From positions 372,001-436,000 of the forward strand of contig JAVEWJ010000001.1 in assembly GCA_034004605.1 (NCBI GenBank): 64,000 bases of DNA, given 5' to 3'. This document shows positions 1-8,544 of the stretch, one piece after another. Positions within the stretch are counted from its first letter, which is position 1. Each line of letters starts with the position of its first letter. Both the position numbers and the translations under genes were made by a program. Under the pieces are notes generated by a model. It saw nothing but the letters and a program-made list of their open reading frames with translations. It ran no database searches and was not told where the DNA came from. Source of the DNA: JAVEWJ01 sp034004605 (lineage in GTDB: Bacteria; Patescibacteriota; Gracilibacteria; UBA1369; LOWO2-01-FULL-3).

Positions 1-1354
1 TGAGAGCTTGTCTTGAATATTTTTCCACATGCTCTTTAAGTCGATTAATTTCTGGTTTTGTGATTTTTTTGATTTCTCCGTTTACCAAAATATATTTGCA
101 TCTTTTTATTATTTCTTCAAAGGCACCTTTTGCAAAAACTTCTTTGCCTTTTTTCATTTGATGTAGGGTTGACATCATTTTTCTTTCCGATGTGAAGGCT
201 ATTTCATCGAGTTTTTCGATTTCGTTTTTTTCTCCGAATTTGATTGCCATTACTTTAAGAGCGATTTCCGTTGGGTCTCCGATTAAATTTTTTCCAAGGA
301 ATGCGTTGTTGCAATTCGTGGCTATTTCTATGAGTTTTTGTGGAAGTGACGCAGGCTTTTTTTGTAAAGGTCTTGTTTCGTATCCGACTCCTTTTACTGA
401 AAATTCCTCGAAATTTGTGTAAATTTTTTCTAATGTCATTTCGTTTAAAGTAAGCGTACCCGTTTTGTCCGAACAAATAACGGTGGTTGCTCCAAGGCCT
501 TCTATCGCTTTCATTTTTCGCACGATTGCATTTTTTCGAGCTAAACTTTGTACGCTTAAAGCGAGTGTAAGAGTGACGATTATGGGAAGTCCTTCCGGGA
601 TTGCCGATACGCCGAGGGAAATTGCTATAAAAAACATATTTGAAAAATCTATGCCTCTGAATAGTCCCAGAATAAGAAGGACGGCGATTATTGAAATTAT
701 CAAAAGCCCCAGTTTTTTACCTAGGCTTTCAAGTTGTATTGAAAGGGGAGTTGTGTTGTCTGTTTCTTTGCCGAGAAATTTAATTATTTTTCCGAATTCC
801 GTTTTTTCTCCAATTGATTTCACCATTGCAATTCCTCTTCCGCTTGTAATTAGGGTTCCTTTAAAAATTTCTTCTCCGATTTTTTTTTGCACCGTTTCAC
901 TTTCTCCTGTCAAAATGGATTCGTCCACGCTTAGTGAAAAGCTTTCGAGCATTTCCATGTCCGCTTGTATTTTTTCGCCTTCTTGAAGGATTACGATGTC
1001 TCCGGGAACAAGGTCTTTAGAGTTTATTTGAATTTGCGTACCATCCCTGATTACAGTGGCTGTGGATATTACGAGTTTTTTTAACGACTCGATGGCTTTT
1101 TCCGCTTTATATTCTTGTATAAAGCCTATAATTGCGTTTATTGCCACAATTGATAATATTGCGTATGCATCCAGGCGTTCTCCCATTAAAAACGATGTGA
1201 GGCCGGCTAGAAAGAGTATTATGATAAGCCAAGAAGAAACTTGGTTTAAAAATATCTTAAATGCGCGGTATTCTTTTTTTTTCGGAATTTCGTTGAGTCC
1301 GTATTTTTCTTTTAGACGAGAGACTTCTTTTTTTGATAAACCTTTTTGTTTCAT
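1..1354 (-). CDS. P-type cation-transporting ATPase (Ca2+/IIA-like), cut by window edge
   Basis: This is the N-terminal 451 residues of a P-type ATPase that pumps cations across the cytoplasmic membrane; the rest lies beyond base 1. The actuator TGES motif is at about residues 149-152, the M4 ion-binding PEGLP motif starts at P253, and the phosphorylation motif DKTGTLT begins at the catalytic aspartate D296. Hydrophobic segments flank the actuator domain as expected. PEGLP and the N-terminal cation-ATPase layout point to the type IIA/IIB calcium-like group rather than heavy-metal pumps, but the substrate cannot be settled without the missing part. The start is the ATG at 1352-1354, just inside the alpha-operon terminator. 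Confidence 0.9.
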   Translation of the reverse strand, partial: MKQKGLSKKEVSRLKEKYGLNEIPKKKEYRAFKIFLNQVSSWLIIILFLAGLTSFLMGERLDAYAILSIVAINAIIGFIQEYKAEKAIESLKKLVISTATVIRDGTQIQINSKDLVPGDIVILQEGEKIQADMEMLESFSLSVDESILTGESETVQKKIGEEIFKGTLITSGRGIAMVKSIGEKTEFGKIIKFLGKETDNTTPLSIQLESLGKKLGLLIISIIAVLLILGLFRGIDFSNMFFIAISLGVSAIPEGLPIIVTLTLALSVQSLARKNAIVRKMKAIEGLGATTVICSDKTGTLTLNEMTLEKIYTNFEEFSVKGVGYETRPLQKKPASLPQKLIEIATNCNNAFLGKNLIGDPTEIALKVMAIKFGEKNEIEKLDEIAFTSERKMMSTLHQMKKGKEVFAKGAFEEIIKRCKYILVNGEIKKITKPEINRLKEHVEKYSRQAL

Positions 1355-1414
1355 TTTTTGTTTAACGAAAAAACTTTCTCATAGTTTATCAGAGTATCTT
1401 TTAAATTACATCAA

Positions 1415-1442
1415 AAAAAAGTCGCCTACTGGCGACTTTTTT
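1415..1442 (-). terminator. Rho-independent terminator after rpsI
   Basis: The arms AAAAAAGTCGCC and GGCGACTTTTTT enclose a TACT loop, ten bases past the rpsI stop. The U-run follows the hairpin on the minus strand, so it ends the alpha-type operon; it is symmetric enough to work on the plus strand too. Confidence 0.88.
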
Positions 1443-1451
1443 GATTTGTTT

Positions 1452-1877
1452 TTATCGTTTTGAGAATTGTGGTGCTCTTCTTGCTCTTTTGAGTCCCGGT
1501 TTTTTTCTTTCTTTGGCTCTTGGATCTCTTGTGAGAAGTCCCGCTTTTTTGAGCGTGATTTTCGTGAGAGGATCGGCTTCGAGTAGAGCTCTTGATATTC
1601 CGTGTCTAATGGCTTCCGCTTGACCATTTATTCCGCCACCATTTACAAGTACAGTGATGTCGAATTTTTTTAGATTGTCTGTGATCTTTAAAGGTTCTTT
1701 AATAAGCTCGTTTGCTGTTCTAAGATCGCAAAATTCTTTAATTGTTTTTCCGTTGATCATTATTTGACCTTGTCCTTTGTAAAGTCTAACTTTGGCGATC
1801 GAACTTTTTCTTCGTCCAATCCCGTAGAAATATTTTCCCTCAGGAGTTTCTATTTGTATAACGCTCTCTTTTTTCAT
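1452..1877 (-). CDS. rpsI: Ribosomal protein uS9
   Basis: uS9 of the small subunit, whose basic C-terminal tail reaches the P-site tRNA. The 141-residue protein has the family's YGIGRRKSSIAKVRL start and ends in the usual basic tail (KKPGLKRARRAPQFSKR). It follows rplM by 9 bases, the standard rplM-rpsI pair, and is the last gene before the terminator. The ATG at 1877 has no Shine-Dalgarno sequence upstream (ACCCACTACA), as for most genes here. Confidence 0.97.
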   Translation of the reverse strand: MKKESVIQIETPEGKYFYGIGRRKSSIAKVRLYKGQGQIMINGKTIKEFCDLRTANELIKEPLKITDNLKKFDITVLVNGGGINGQAEAIRHGISRALLEADPLTKITLKKAGLLTRDPRAKERKKPGLKRARRAPQFSKR

Positions 1878-1886
1878 TGTAGTGGG

Positions 1887-2321
1887 TTATTTAATTTCTA
1901 AAGTTTCGGGCTTTTGAGCCTCGTGTCCATGTTCCGCATTTCGGTAGAGCTTAAGTTTTTTAATAATATGCGGTCGAAGTTTGTTTTTTGGAAGCATACC
2001 TCTTACGCAAAGCTCGATAACTTTTTCAGGGTTTTTTTCAATCATATCTCTTGCTTTGACTGTGAGTAAATTCCCCATATATCCCGAATGTTTGTAATAC
2101 ATTTTCTTATCGATTTTCGTTCCGGTAAGTTTTACTTTTTCGCAATTTATGACTATTACGAAGTCTCCGCAATCTGTTTGCGGACAAAAGACAGGCTTGT
2201 TTTTGCCTCTGAGAACATCTGCAATTATTGTACACATTCTTCCGAGGGTCTTGCCTTCGGCATCAACAATGTACCATTTTCTGTTTATCTCTTCGGTCTT
2301 TGGAAAAACTGTAGTTTTCAT
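1887..2321 (-). CDS. rplM: Ribosomal protein uL13
   Basis: uL13 of the large subunit, 144 residues, close to the usual bacterial length. Recognisable family features are KWYIVDAEGKTLGRMC near the N-terminus, YYKHSGYMGNL in the middle, and the VRGMLPKNKLRP segment. It lies two bases downstream of rplQ, so the alpha operon runs directly into the L13-S9 pair. Confidence 0.97.
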   Translation of the reverse strand: MKTTVFPKTEEINRKWYIVDAEGKTLGRMCTIIADVLRGKNKPVFCPQTDCGDFVIVINCEKVKLTGTKIDKKMYYKHSGYMGNLLTVKARDMIEKNPEKVIELCVRGMLPKNKLRPHIIKKLKLYRNAEHGHEAQKPETLEIK

Positions 2322-2323
2322 GT

Positions 2324-2680
2324 TTAGTTAATTAATTCAAGTTGTACGAGAGGGGCGTTGTCGCCTTTTCGGTTTCCAAGCTTTGTGATTCTTGTGAATC
2401 CCGAATTTTTTTCCTTATATCTTTCTTTTAAAACTTCAAGGAGTTTTTTTGAACTGTCTTCGTGATTGAGCAAAGAACCGAAATTTCGGATGGCTGTAAT
2501 TTGAGGAGAAGTCTTTGCGATTACAATCAATCTTTCAACAAAAGGTTGGATGTCTTTTGCCTTTGGCGCCGTTGTCTTGATTTTTTCGTGAATGATAAGC
2601 GAAATAGCAAGATTTCTCATGAGAGCGATTTTGTGATCTCTGTCGGTGCCTAGTTTTACTTTTTTTACTTTGTGCCTCAT
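2324..2680 (-). CDS. rplQ: Ribosomal protein bL17
   Basis: bL17 of the large subunit, 118 residues. It opens MRHKVKKVKLGTDRDHKIALMRNLA, written here only in part: the conserved KLGTD.DH.. ALMRNL pattern is clear. It follows rpoA, as in the alpha operon of most bacteria, and ends with the typical acidic-hydrophobic tail ending LELIN. Function is structural, near the exit-tunnel side of the 50S subunit. Confidence 0.97.
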   Translation of the reverse strand: MRHKVKKVKLGTDRDHKIALMRNLAISLIIHEKIKTTAPKAKDIQPFVERLIVIAKTSPQITAIRNFGSLLNHEDSSKKLLEVLKERYKEKNSGFTRITKLGNRKGDNAPLVQLELIN

Positions 2681-2700
2681 TATATTGGATTATTTAGAAT

Positions 2701-3675
2701 TTATTCTTGCGATAGGTTTAGTCCTTTTTTCGCTAATGCGTCTCTTACTTCGGTAAGTGCTTTTTTTCCGAAACCTCTGAGGTTTGAAAGCTTGCTTTCT
2801 GTGCACTTTGAAAGTTGTTCTATTGAACCTATTCCGCCGTTGATAAGAGCGTTTAGGGTTCTTGGTGAGAATCCGAGAATTTCAATTGGAGTATAGGATT
2901 CTTGAACCGGTTTGTTTGCTTCTTCTTGCTGTTCTTTTTCCATTATAGTTTTGATGTCTGCTATAAAGTCTGGTTCTACGATTATATTTTCAGCGTTGAA
3001 GAGATTGAAATATGATTGAAGAATGTTTGAGGCAAATTTAACTGCATCTTCCGGGTTGATTGTGCCATTTGTCATTACTTCGAGCGTGAGTTTATCAAGG
3101 TTTGTGTTTTGTCCTACACGTGTTGATTCGATGTCGTATCTCACTTTCTTGATAGGTGAAAAGAATGCGTCTACAAGAATCATTTGGGTATCCGTTTCAT
3201 CTTTTTCCATTTGATTTGCAGGCATATATCCAACACCTTTTTCGATTCTAATTTCCATTTTTAGTTTAGAACCTTTTTCTAGTGTTGCGATGTATAATTC
3301 GGGATTTAGTATTTCTACATCTGCAGGGCAAACGATATCTTTTGCGTAAACCTCTCCAGTTTTTGTTGTTTCAAGTGTGATCGTCGAAATAGGGGATGTC
3401 TCTTTTTTAATGTTTAATTGCTTTAGGTTCAGTATTATGTCTAGAATGCTTTCTTTAACACCTTTTAGAGTTGAGTATTCGTGACTTACGCCTTCAATCT
3501 TTATTCCCGATATGGCCGCTCCCGGAAGAGAAGATAATAGTATTCGTCTAAGCGCATTACCGATAGTGACGCCGTAACCCGTTGGAAGCGGGCTGATCGA
3601 GAATTTTCCGTGATCATCTGCGACTCTGTCGATTTTGATTTTAGGAATACCAATCTCTGCTTGAATAATATGCAT
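2701..3675 (-). CDS. rpoA: RNA polymerase alpha subunit
   Basis: Alpha subunit of RNA polymerase; the dimer nucleates assembly of beta and beta'. The 324-residue protein has both domains: the N-terminal dimerisation domain with GYGVTIGNALRRILLSSLPG (about residues 33-52), and a C-terminal domain with helix-hairpin-helix motifs (GFSPRTLNALINGGIGSIEQL) that contacts UP elements and activators. A Glu/Gln-rich linker joins them. It sits between rpsD and rplQ, the canonical position. Confidence 0.98.
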   Translation of the reverse strand: MHIIQAEIGIPKIKIDRVADDHGKFSISPLPTGYGVTIGNALRRILLSSLPGAAISGIKIEGVSHEYSTLKGVKESILDIILNLKQLNIKKETSPISTITLETTKTGEVYAKDIVCPADVEILNPELYIATLEKGSKLKMEIRIEKGVGYMPANQMEKDETDTQMILVDAFFSPIKKVRYDIESTRVGQNTNLDKLTLEVMTNGTINPEDAVKFASNILQSYFNLFNAENIIVEPDFIADIKTIMEKEQQEEANKPVQESYTPIEILGFSPRTLNALINGGIGSIEQLSKCTESKLSNLRGFGKKALTEVRDALAKKGLNLSQE

Positions 3676-3688
3676 ATTGATTGATTTA

Positions 3689-4303
3689 TTATTTTGAATA
3701 GAATTCTACAATTAGTTGTGGCTCTACCAAGCCTTCAAGATCTCCTTTCTCAGGAAAACCTTTTACTTCGCCTGCTAGGTTTTTTTGATCGAAAGTGATC
3801 CATCTTGGGGATCTTATTTTAGCCTTTTTGGCTTCTTCGAAAAGCTTTGAGGCTTTTTTCTTTGATACAACTTCGAATTTGTCTCCTTCTTCAACAAGAA
3901 TAGATGGAGTTTTAGCTCTTTTTCCGTTGATCATGATAAGTCCATGCGAAACCATTTGTCTGGCTTGCGGTCTTGTTTGTGCCAGTCCAGATCTGTATAC
4001 TACATTGTCCAATCTTCTTTCAAGTAGTTGCATAAAGACAAGGCCTGTGTTTCCTACGCTTTTGGTCGCTTTTTTGTAAGTGTTTTTGCATTGTTTTTCA
4101 GTGATGCCGTATAAGTATTTTGCTTTTTGCTTTTCTTTAAGTTGAGTTCCATACTCGGAAGATTTCGAAAAATGTTTTTGACCGTGCATTCCGGGTTTGT
4201 AGTTTTTCTTTTGAAAAGCTTTAACTTTGCTTTGTCCATTTGTGAACACCATTACTCCAAGTCTTCTTGAAATTCTGGTTTGTGGTCCTCGATATCGTGA
4301 CAT
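3689..4303 (-). CDS. rpsD: Ribosomal protein uS4
   Basis: uS4, a primary 16S rRNA binder and, in many bacteria, repressor of the alpha operon. At 204 residues it has normal length. The N-terminus begins MSRYRGPQTRISRRLG and lacks the zinc-binding cysteines of the C+ form. The S4 RNA-binding domain is visible in the centre (RRLDNVVYRSGLAQTRPQARQ followed by a GLIMINGKR segment). It lies between rpsK and rpoA. Confidence 0.97.
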   Translation of the reverse strand: MSRYRGPQTRISRRLGVMVFTNGQSKVKAFQKKNYKPGMHGQKHFSKSSEYGTQLKEKQKAKYLYGITEKQCKNTYKKATKSVGNTGLVFMQLLERRLDNVVYRSGLAQTRPQARQMVSHGLIMINGKRAKTPSILVEEGDKFEVVSKKKASKLFEEAKKAKIRSPRWITFDQKNLAGEVKGFPEKGDLEGLVEPQLIVEFYSK

Positions 4304-4331
4304 AGTTTACTGTATTAATAAGGAAATAAAA

Positions 4332-4769
4332 TTATACTCTTCGTGCTTTTCTTTTTCTGCAACCGTTGTGAGCGATAGGCGTGACGTCGTTTATTGAAAC
4401 GATTTCAACTCCTTTAGCCACAAGGCCTCTGATCGCTTGTTCTCTGCCACTTCCTAAGCCTTTCACAAAAACGTTTGCTTTTTCAAACCCGTATACTTTT
4501 GCTTTTTCAGTTGCGTTTTCCGCTGCTACTTGAGCTGCGTATGGAGTTGCTTGTCTTGCGCCTTTAAATCCGCTAGAACCAGCTGAGCTCCAAGTGATTA
4601 CGTTTCCGTCCAAATCTGCTATTGTTACAATTGTATTGTTGTATGTAGATTGAACGTAAACATTTCCGAGAGTTACATGCTTTCGGATTTTTTTAGAAGT
4701 CTTGCTTTTTTTTGCCGATTTTCCTTTTGATTGATTTGTTTCCGGCGTCTTTTTTTCTGTTTCTGTCAT
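4332..4769 (-). CDS. rpsK: Ribosomal protein uS11
   Basis: uS11 of the 30S platform, 145 residues including a lysine/serine-rich N-terminal extension of about 25 residues. The core is highly conserved: VQSTYNNTIVTIADLDGN, then SSGFKGARQATPYAAQ, and the C-terminal VTPIAHNGCRKRKARRV. It follows rpsM by 11 bases. Confidence 0.97.
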   Translation of the reverse strand: MTETEKKTPETNQSKGKSAKKSKTSKKIRKHVTLGNVYVQSTYNNTIVTIADLDGNVITWSSAGSSGFKGARQATPYAAQVAAENATEKAKVYGFEKANVFVKGLGSGREQAIRGLVAKGVEIVSINDVTPIAHNGCRKRKARRV

Positions 4770-4780
4770 TATGTTATGGA

Positions 4781-5155
4781 TTATTTTGTTGCGATTTTTT
4801 TATTGGCGACTGTCTTTTTCTTGCCTTTTAAGGTTCTACAGTTGTATTTTGTGCTTTGTCCTCTTGCCGGAAGTCTTCTTGCGTGTCTGAATCCTCGATA
4901 ACAACCGACTTCTTGTAGTCGCTTGATGTCCATTTGGATTTTTCTTTTAAGGTCGCCTTCTGTCGGGATTTTGTCGATTTTTTCTCTGAGCTTGTCTAGT
5001 TCACCTTCGCTTAAGTCTTTCACTTTTACGTCCTTGTTCATTTCAAGTTCGTCTAGAATTGTCTTGCTTAGTTTTCGTCCTATTCCATAAACATATGTGA
5101 GGGCGACTTCGATTCTTTTTTGTGCGGGCAGATTTACTCCAGCTATTCGTGCCAT
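4781..5155 (-). CDS. rpsM: Ribosomal protein uS13
   Basis: uS13 of the 30S head, forming bridges to the large subunit and contacting P-site tRNA. The 124-residue protein begins MARIAGVNLPAQKRIEVALT and carries the GCYRGFRHARRLPARGQ.T motif in its C-terminal half. It lies 67 bases after rpmJ in the infA-rpmJ-rpsM-rpsK order. Confidence 0.97.
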   Translation of the reverse strand: MARIAGVNLPAQKRIEVALTYVYGIGRKLSKTILDELEMNKDVKVKDLSEGELDKLREKIDKIPTEGDLKRKIQMDIKRLQEVGCYRGFRHARRLPARGQSTKYNCRTLKGKKKTVANKKIATK

Positions 5156-5222
5156 TTGTGTAAGTAATTAAGTGTATAAAATTTTCTTGTATCAAGATAA
5201 AACAAAAAAACAAAGACTAAAA

Positions 5223-5354
5223 TTAGCCTTGTCTTTGTTTGTGCTTAGGGCTTGATGGGCAGATTACTCGGATTACCGATTTTCCGGCTCCGTTTCTTCT
5301 TCGTATTACTTTGCATTTGCTGCAAATCGGTTTTACTGATGCTCGTACTTTCAT
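5223..5354 (-). CDS. rpmJ: Ribosomal protein bL36 (small gene)
   Basis: bL36, a zinc-ribbon protein of the large subunit. The 43-residue product begins MKVRASVKPICSKCK, keeps the CxxC pair (C11, C14), then a further C and H (VICPSS-PKH), and ends KHKQRQG. Standard bL36 has 37-38 residues; here about five residues (around NGAGKSV, 21-27) are added between the two halves of the zinc site. It lies nine bases after infA, as usual. Confidence 0.93.
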   Translation of the reverse strand: MKVRASVKPICSKCKVIRRRNGAGKSVIRVICPSSPKHKQRQG

Positions 5355-5363
5355 TTGTTTTCG

Positions 5364-5579
5364 TTATTTATGTCTATAAGTGATTCGACCTTTGCTTAGG
5401 TCGTAGGGGCTTAATTCAACCGTAACTTTGTCACCAGGGAGAATTTTAATGAAATTTTTTCTCATTTTTCCCGATGGATGAGCCGAAATTACACGATCGT
5501 CCTGAAGTCTTACCGTAAAGCCATTTCTTTGACCTTCCAGTACAACTCCTTCAACTTCTATGATGTCATCTTTGCCCAT
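5364..5579 (-). CDS. infA: Translation initiation factor IF-1
   Basis: IF-1, an OB-fold protein that occupies the A site of the 30S subunit during initiation. The 71-residue length is standard. The sequence shows the family pattern: IEVEGVVLEGQRNGFTVRL, then VISAHPSGKMRKNFIKILPGD and the C-terminal KGRITYRHK. It is the first gene of the alpha-type operon and follows a good promoter. Confidence 0.97.
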   Translation of the reverse strand: MGKDDIIEVEGVVLEGQRNGFTVRLQDDRVISAHPSGKMRKNFIKILPGDKVTVELSPYDLSKGRITYRHK

Positions 5580-5609
5580 TTGGATGCCCTTAATTTAAAA
5601 AGCGGTTGG

Positions 5610-5638
5610 ATTCTACATAAAATATTTTAATGTTGCAA
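5610..5638 (-). promoter_or_regulatory. Promoter of the infA/alpha operon
   Basis: On the minus strand a -35 TTGCAA (5633-5638) is separated by 17 bases from a -10 TAGAAT (5610-5615). The transcript would start about 20 bases upstream of the infA ATG. The 144-base map-infA gap is otherwise very AT-rich with no further feature. Confidence 0.7.
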
Positions 5639-5723
5639 TAGATTTTATTTGAAATTTTTTAGAATTTTCAAATACTTTTATAAATCTTAATTTTGAATTA
5701 CAAATTTTTAATATTTTGGCTTT

Positions 5724-6488
5724 TTAATCAGCTAATTTTGATGGAGTTAGTATTTCGGCTCCATTTTCTTTTACCAATATCGTGTGTTCGACTTGTACAC
5801 TATCGCTTCCGTCGACTGTTGTGATTGTCCATTTGTCTCTTTCCGTTTGCATTTTATGTGTGGAAACCGAGAAAATCGGCTCTATCGCTATTGTCATGCC
5901 GGCTTTTAGTGTTGCGTCTTCTTTTTTATTATAATAATTGAAAACAACAGGGGGTTCGTGGAGTGTTTTTCCAACACCGTGCCCGGTAAGGTCGTATATT
6001 ATTTTGAAACCTTCTTTTTCGACAGTGTCTTCAATTATTTTTCCGATTTTACTTGTTTTTGTGCCGGCCTTAACTATAGAAATTGCTCTTTTTAGAGCCA
6101 GTTTTGCCGTGTCGATTAGTCGTTTTTTTTCGTCGGAAATTTTGCCTATTGCGATTGCTCTCGCTGAGTCCGTGTATAGGTTGTCATAGATTACGCCACA
6201 ATCTATTTTCAAGAGATCTCCTTCTTTTAGTATTTCATTTTGTCTTGGAATTCCGTGAACAATTACATTGTTTACACAGGTGCAGAGGGTGGCGGGAAAT
6301 CCATGAAATCCCTTGAAGGCTGGTTTTGCTTTTCTTGAACGAATAAATTCTTCGGCCATTTTATCAAGCTCGAAAGTTGATACTCCCGGTTTTGCCATAG
6401 AGCAAACAAAATCCAGAGTCTCAGCAAGTATTTGACCTCCCTTTCTCATCGATTCAATTTCTTTTGGTGTTCTTATTCCAGGTTTCAT
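5724..6488 (-). CDS. map: Methionine aminopeptidase type I
   Basis: Cytoplasmic metallopeptidase that removes the initiator methionine from new proteins. The 254-residue enzyme has the five metal ligands of the pita-bread fold: aspartates in IDCGVIYDNLYTDSA, histidine in GHGVGKTLHEPP, and glutamates in IEPIF and QVEHTI. No N-terminal zinc-finger extension is present. Its ATG overlaps the adk stop (TAATG), so the two are probably translationally coupled. Confidence 0.97.
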   Translation of the reverse strand: MKPGIRTPKEIESMRKGGQILAETLDFVCSMAKPGVSTFELDKMAEEFIRSRKAKPAFKGFHGFPATLCTCVNNVIVHGIPRQNEILKEGDLLKIDCGVIYDNLYTDSARAIAIGKISDEKKRLIDTAKLALKRAISIVKAGTKTSKIGKIIEDTVEKEGFKIIYDLTGHGVGKTLHEPPVVFNYYNKKEDATLKAGMTIAIEPIFSVSTHKMQTERDKWTITTVDGSDSVQVEHTILVKENGAEILTPSKLAD

Positions 6489-7138
6489 TATTTTAATATA
6501 TTGCTAAGTAATTTTATTGCTTCCATTCTTACGGGTTCGATTGGTGGGCGCCCATCCATAACAATTAGTTTGTCTTTAAATAAATTCATTCCAGGGATAG
6601 TCGAATTTTTAAAAATTTCTATTCTTTTTGTTATAGCCTCAGGAACATCGTCGGATCTTGTGTATAGCTCTCCTCCGCATAATCCGGTTTCTGTTTTTTG
6701 TTCACAAGTGTCTTTTGTGTAGTCGGCGGGGTAGATTGCGTTGCATATTTTGCACATTTTTCGGGTAGTCAGTCTTCGAAGAGCGGTTTCTTCATCAATT
6801 TCCAGGTGGAATGCTCTGTATTCTCGCCCCATCGAGTCCAGTAGGGCCATCAAGCTTTGGGCTTGTTCTACTGATCGGGGAATTCCATCGAAAATTATTG
6901 CTTTATTTTTATCTGCTTTATCTATGAAGTCTTTGACTGTTTCCATTACGATTTCGTTTTCCACTAAATTTCCGCTTTCAAGAATTCCTTTGATCTTATG
7001 TCCGAGAGGTGAGTCTTCTTTTGCGAGAGTTCTCATTGCTTCACCAGCTTCGTACATAGACATTCCGAATTCTTTTGCAAGAGCTTTGCCAAGAGTTCCT
7101 TTGCCGGATCCTTGCATTCCGAATAGTATTAAATCCAT
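6488..7138 (-). CDS. adk: Adenylate kinase with zinc-type LID
   Basis: Interconverts ATP + AMP and 2 ADP. The P-loop GMQGSGKGT is at residues 7-15, followed by a nucleoside-monophosphate-binding segment and FDGIPRSVEQAQ. The LID domain is the long form with cysteines in CKICNAIYPADY and downstream CEQ and LCGGELY, so it probably binds zinc. Length 216 is normal. It lies between secY and map, the typical spc-operon order. Confidence 0.96.
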   Translation of the reverse strand: MDLILFGMQGSGKGTLGKALAKEFGMSMYEAGEAMRTLAKEDSPLGHKIKGILESGNLVENEIVMETVKDFIDKADKNKAIIFDGIPRSVEQAQSLMALLDSMGREYRAFHLEIDEETALRRLTTRKMCKICNAIYPADYTKDTCEQKTETGLCGGELYTRSDDVPEAITKRIEIFKNSTIPGMNLFKDKLIVMDGRPPIEPVRMEAIKLLSNILK

Positions 7139-7159
7139 GTTGTATAATTATTGTGTAAA

Positions 7160-7186
7160 AAAATTGGGATTTACGGTCCCAATTTT
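7160..7186 (-). terminator. Terminator after secY
   Basis: Arms AAAATTGGGA and TCCCAATTTT enclose a seven-base loop in the secY-adk gap, followed by a run of seven T on the minus strand. It would end or attenuate the long S10-spc transcript before adk and map. Confidence 0.8.
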
Positions 7187-7220
7187 AATCTTTTATTCTT
7201 GGTTTGTTTAGTCAAAATTC

Positions 7221-8516
7221 TTAGTAGAATTTTTTGTAATCATGCATTACCAATTGGGCGTTGATTTGTCTAATGAGCTCGAGTACAACTCCTACGATGA
7301 TAAGAAGTCCGGCGCCAGATATTAGTAATGGAACGGATCCCATTGATGATGTGTCGAAAAATAGTTGGATAAGCATAGGGGATACTCCAATGAAAGCAAT
7401 GAATAAGCCTCCGAAGAAAGTAAGTCTTCTTGATGTTTGGTGTAAGTATTTTTCCGTTTGTTCGCCTGGACGAATACCCGGAATATAGCCGCCTCTTTTT
7501 TGGATGTTTTCAGATACTTGTTTCGGATTGAATGTAATAGATACATAAAAGTATGTAAAACCAAAAATTAGCAAGAAAAATGTGACTAAATAAAGAATTG
7601 TGCCTGCACTGAATAGGGAAGTGAGTGATTCTCCGATTGCTCTTACAGATTCGCTTTTTGCAGCTTGCATAAATTGTCCGAGAATACCCGGGAAAGTGAC
7701 AAGCGCTACTGCGAAGATGATTGGAATCATTCCCACTTGATTAACTTTCATTGGAAGATAGGCTTGTTGACCTTTTTGTGCACCTCTTCCCGCATAAGTA
7801 AGCGGAATTCTTCTTTCGCCTTCAGTTACAAGTACTACGACTATCAATAATATTACCGTAATTAAAGCTGTGAAGATAAATGGTATAAGTTTTGTTTCGT
7901 CTTGTTGTGCAAGTATTAATGTTTGGCCTACTAGCGCAGGTATGTTTGTGACTATGGATGCGAAAATTATCATTGATATTCCGTTTCCGATTCCGTGTTC
8001 GGAAATGAGTTCACCAAGCCAAATAAGAAGAACAGTACCTGCAGTGATAGTAAGCATAATTGGAAGTACTATTCCCGGATTTGAAATATCGGAAATTATT
8101 GGTACTTTAACTTGTGAAGTTAAGAGAAGAATCATTGCATATGATTGCATGAAAGCGAGAGGAAAGGTGAGCCATCTTGTATATTGGTTGAGTTTTCTTC
8201 TGCCTTGTTCTCCTTCTTTTGAAAGTTCTTCGAATTTTGGAATTACTACTGTAAGTAGCTGAATTATGATTGATGCGTTGATATAAGGAGAAAGTCCCAT
8301 TAGGATAATCGAAAAATTTTCAGTTCCACCACCAGTGAGAAGACTGAATATTTGTAAGATTTCGGAACTGTTGTTTAGTTGGCTTAACGCTTCTATGGAG
8401 GCTCCCGGTACTGTGATATGAGCAAGCATTCTATATATGACCAAAATACCTACCGTGAAGAGAATCTTGTTTCTGAGTGATTTTGACGCCCAGATTTGTT
8501 TTAAGTAGTTGAACAT
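7221..8516 (-). CDS. secY: Protein translocase subunit SecY
   Basis: Central pore of the Sec translocon in the cytoplasmic membrane. The 431-residue protein has about ten hydrophobic segments, with conserved features such as YRMLAHITVPG near TM1, MGLSPYINASIIIQLL (TM2), RRKLNQYTRWLT, and the cytoplasmic loop NIQKRGGYIPGIRPG. It lies between rplO and adk. The terminator right after it suggests it is the last gene of the main ribosomal transcript. Confidence 0.97.
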   Translation of the reverse strand: MFNYLKQIWASKSLRNKILFTVGILVIYRMLAHITVPGASIEALSQLNNSSEILQIFSLLTGGGTENFSIILMGLSPYINASIIIQLLTVVIPKFEELSKEGEQGRRKLNQYTRWLTFPLAFMQSYAMILLLTSQVKVPIISDISNPGIVLPIMLTITAGTVLLIWLGELISEHGIGNGISMIIFASIVTNIPALVGQTLILAQQDETKLIPFIFTALITVILLIVVVLVTEGERRIPLTYAGRGAQKGQQAYLPMKVNQVGMIPIIFAVALVTFPGILGQFMQAAKSESVRAIGESLTSLFSAGTILYLVTFFLLIFGFTYFYVSITFNPKQVSENIQKRGGYIPGIRPGEQTEKYLHQTSRRLTFFGGLFIAFIGVSPMLIQLFFDTSSMGSVPLLISGAGLLIIVGVVLELIRQINAQLVMHDYKKFY

Positions 8517-8544
8517 TTGTATTTCTTAGGTTTAAGGGCTTTTT

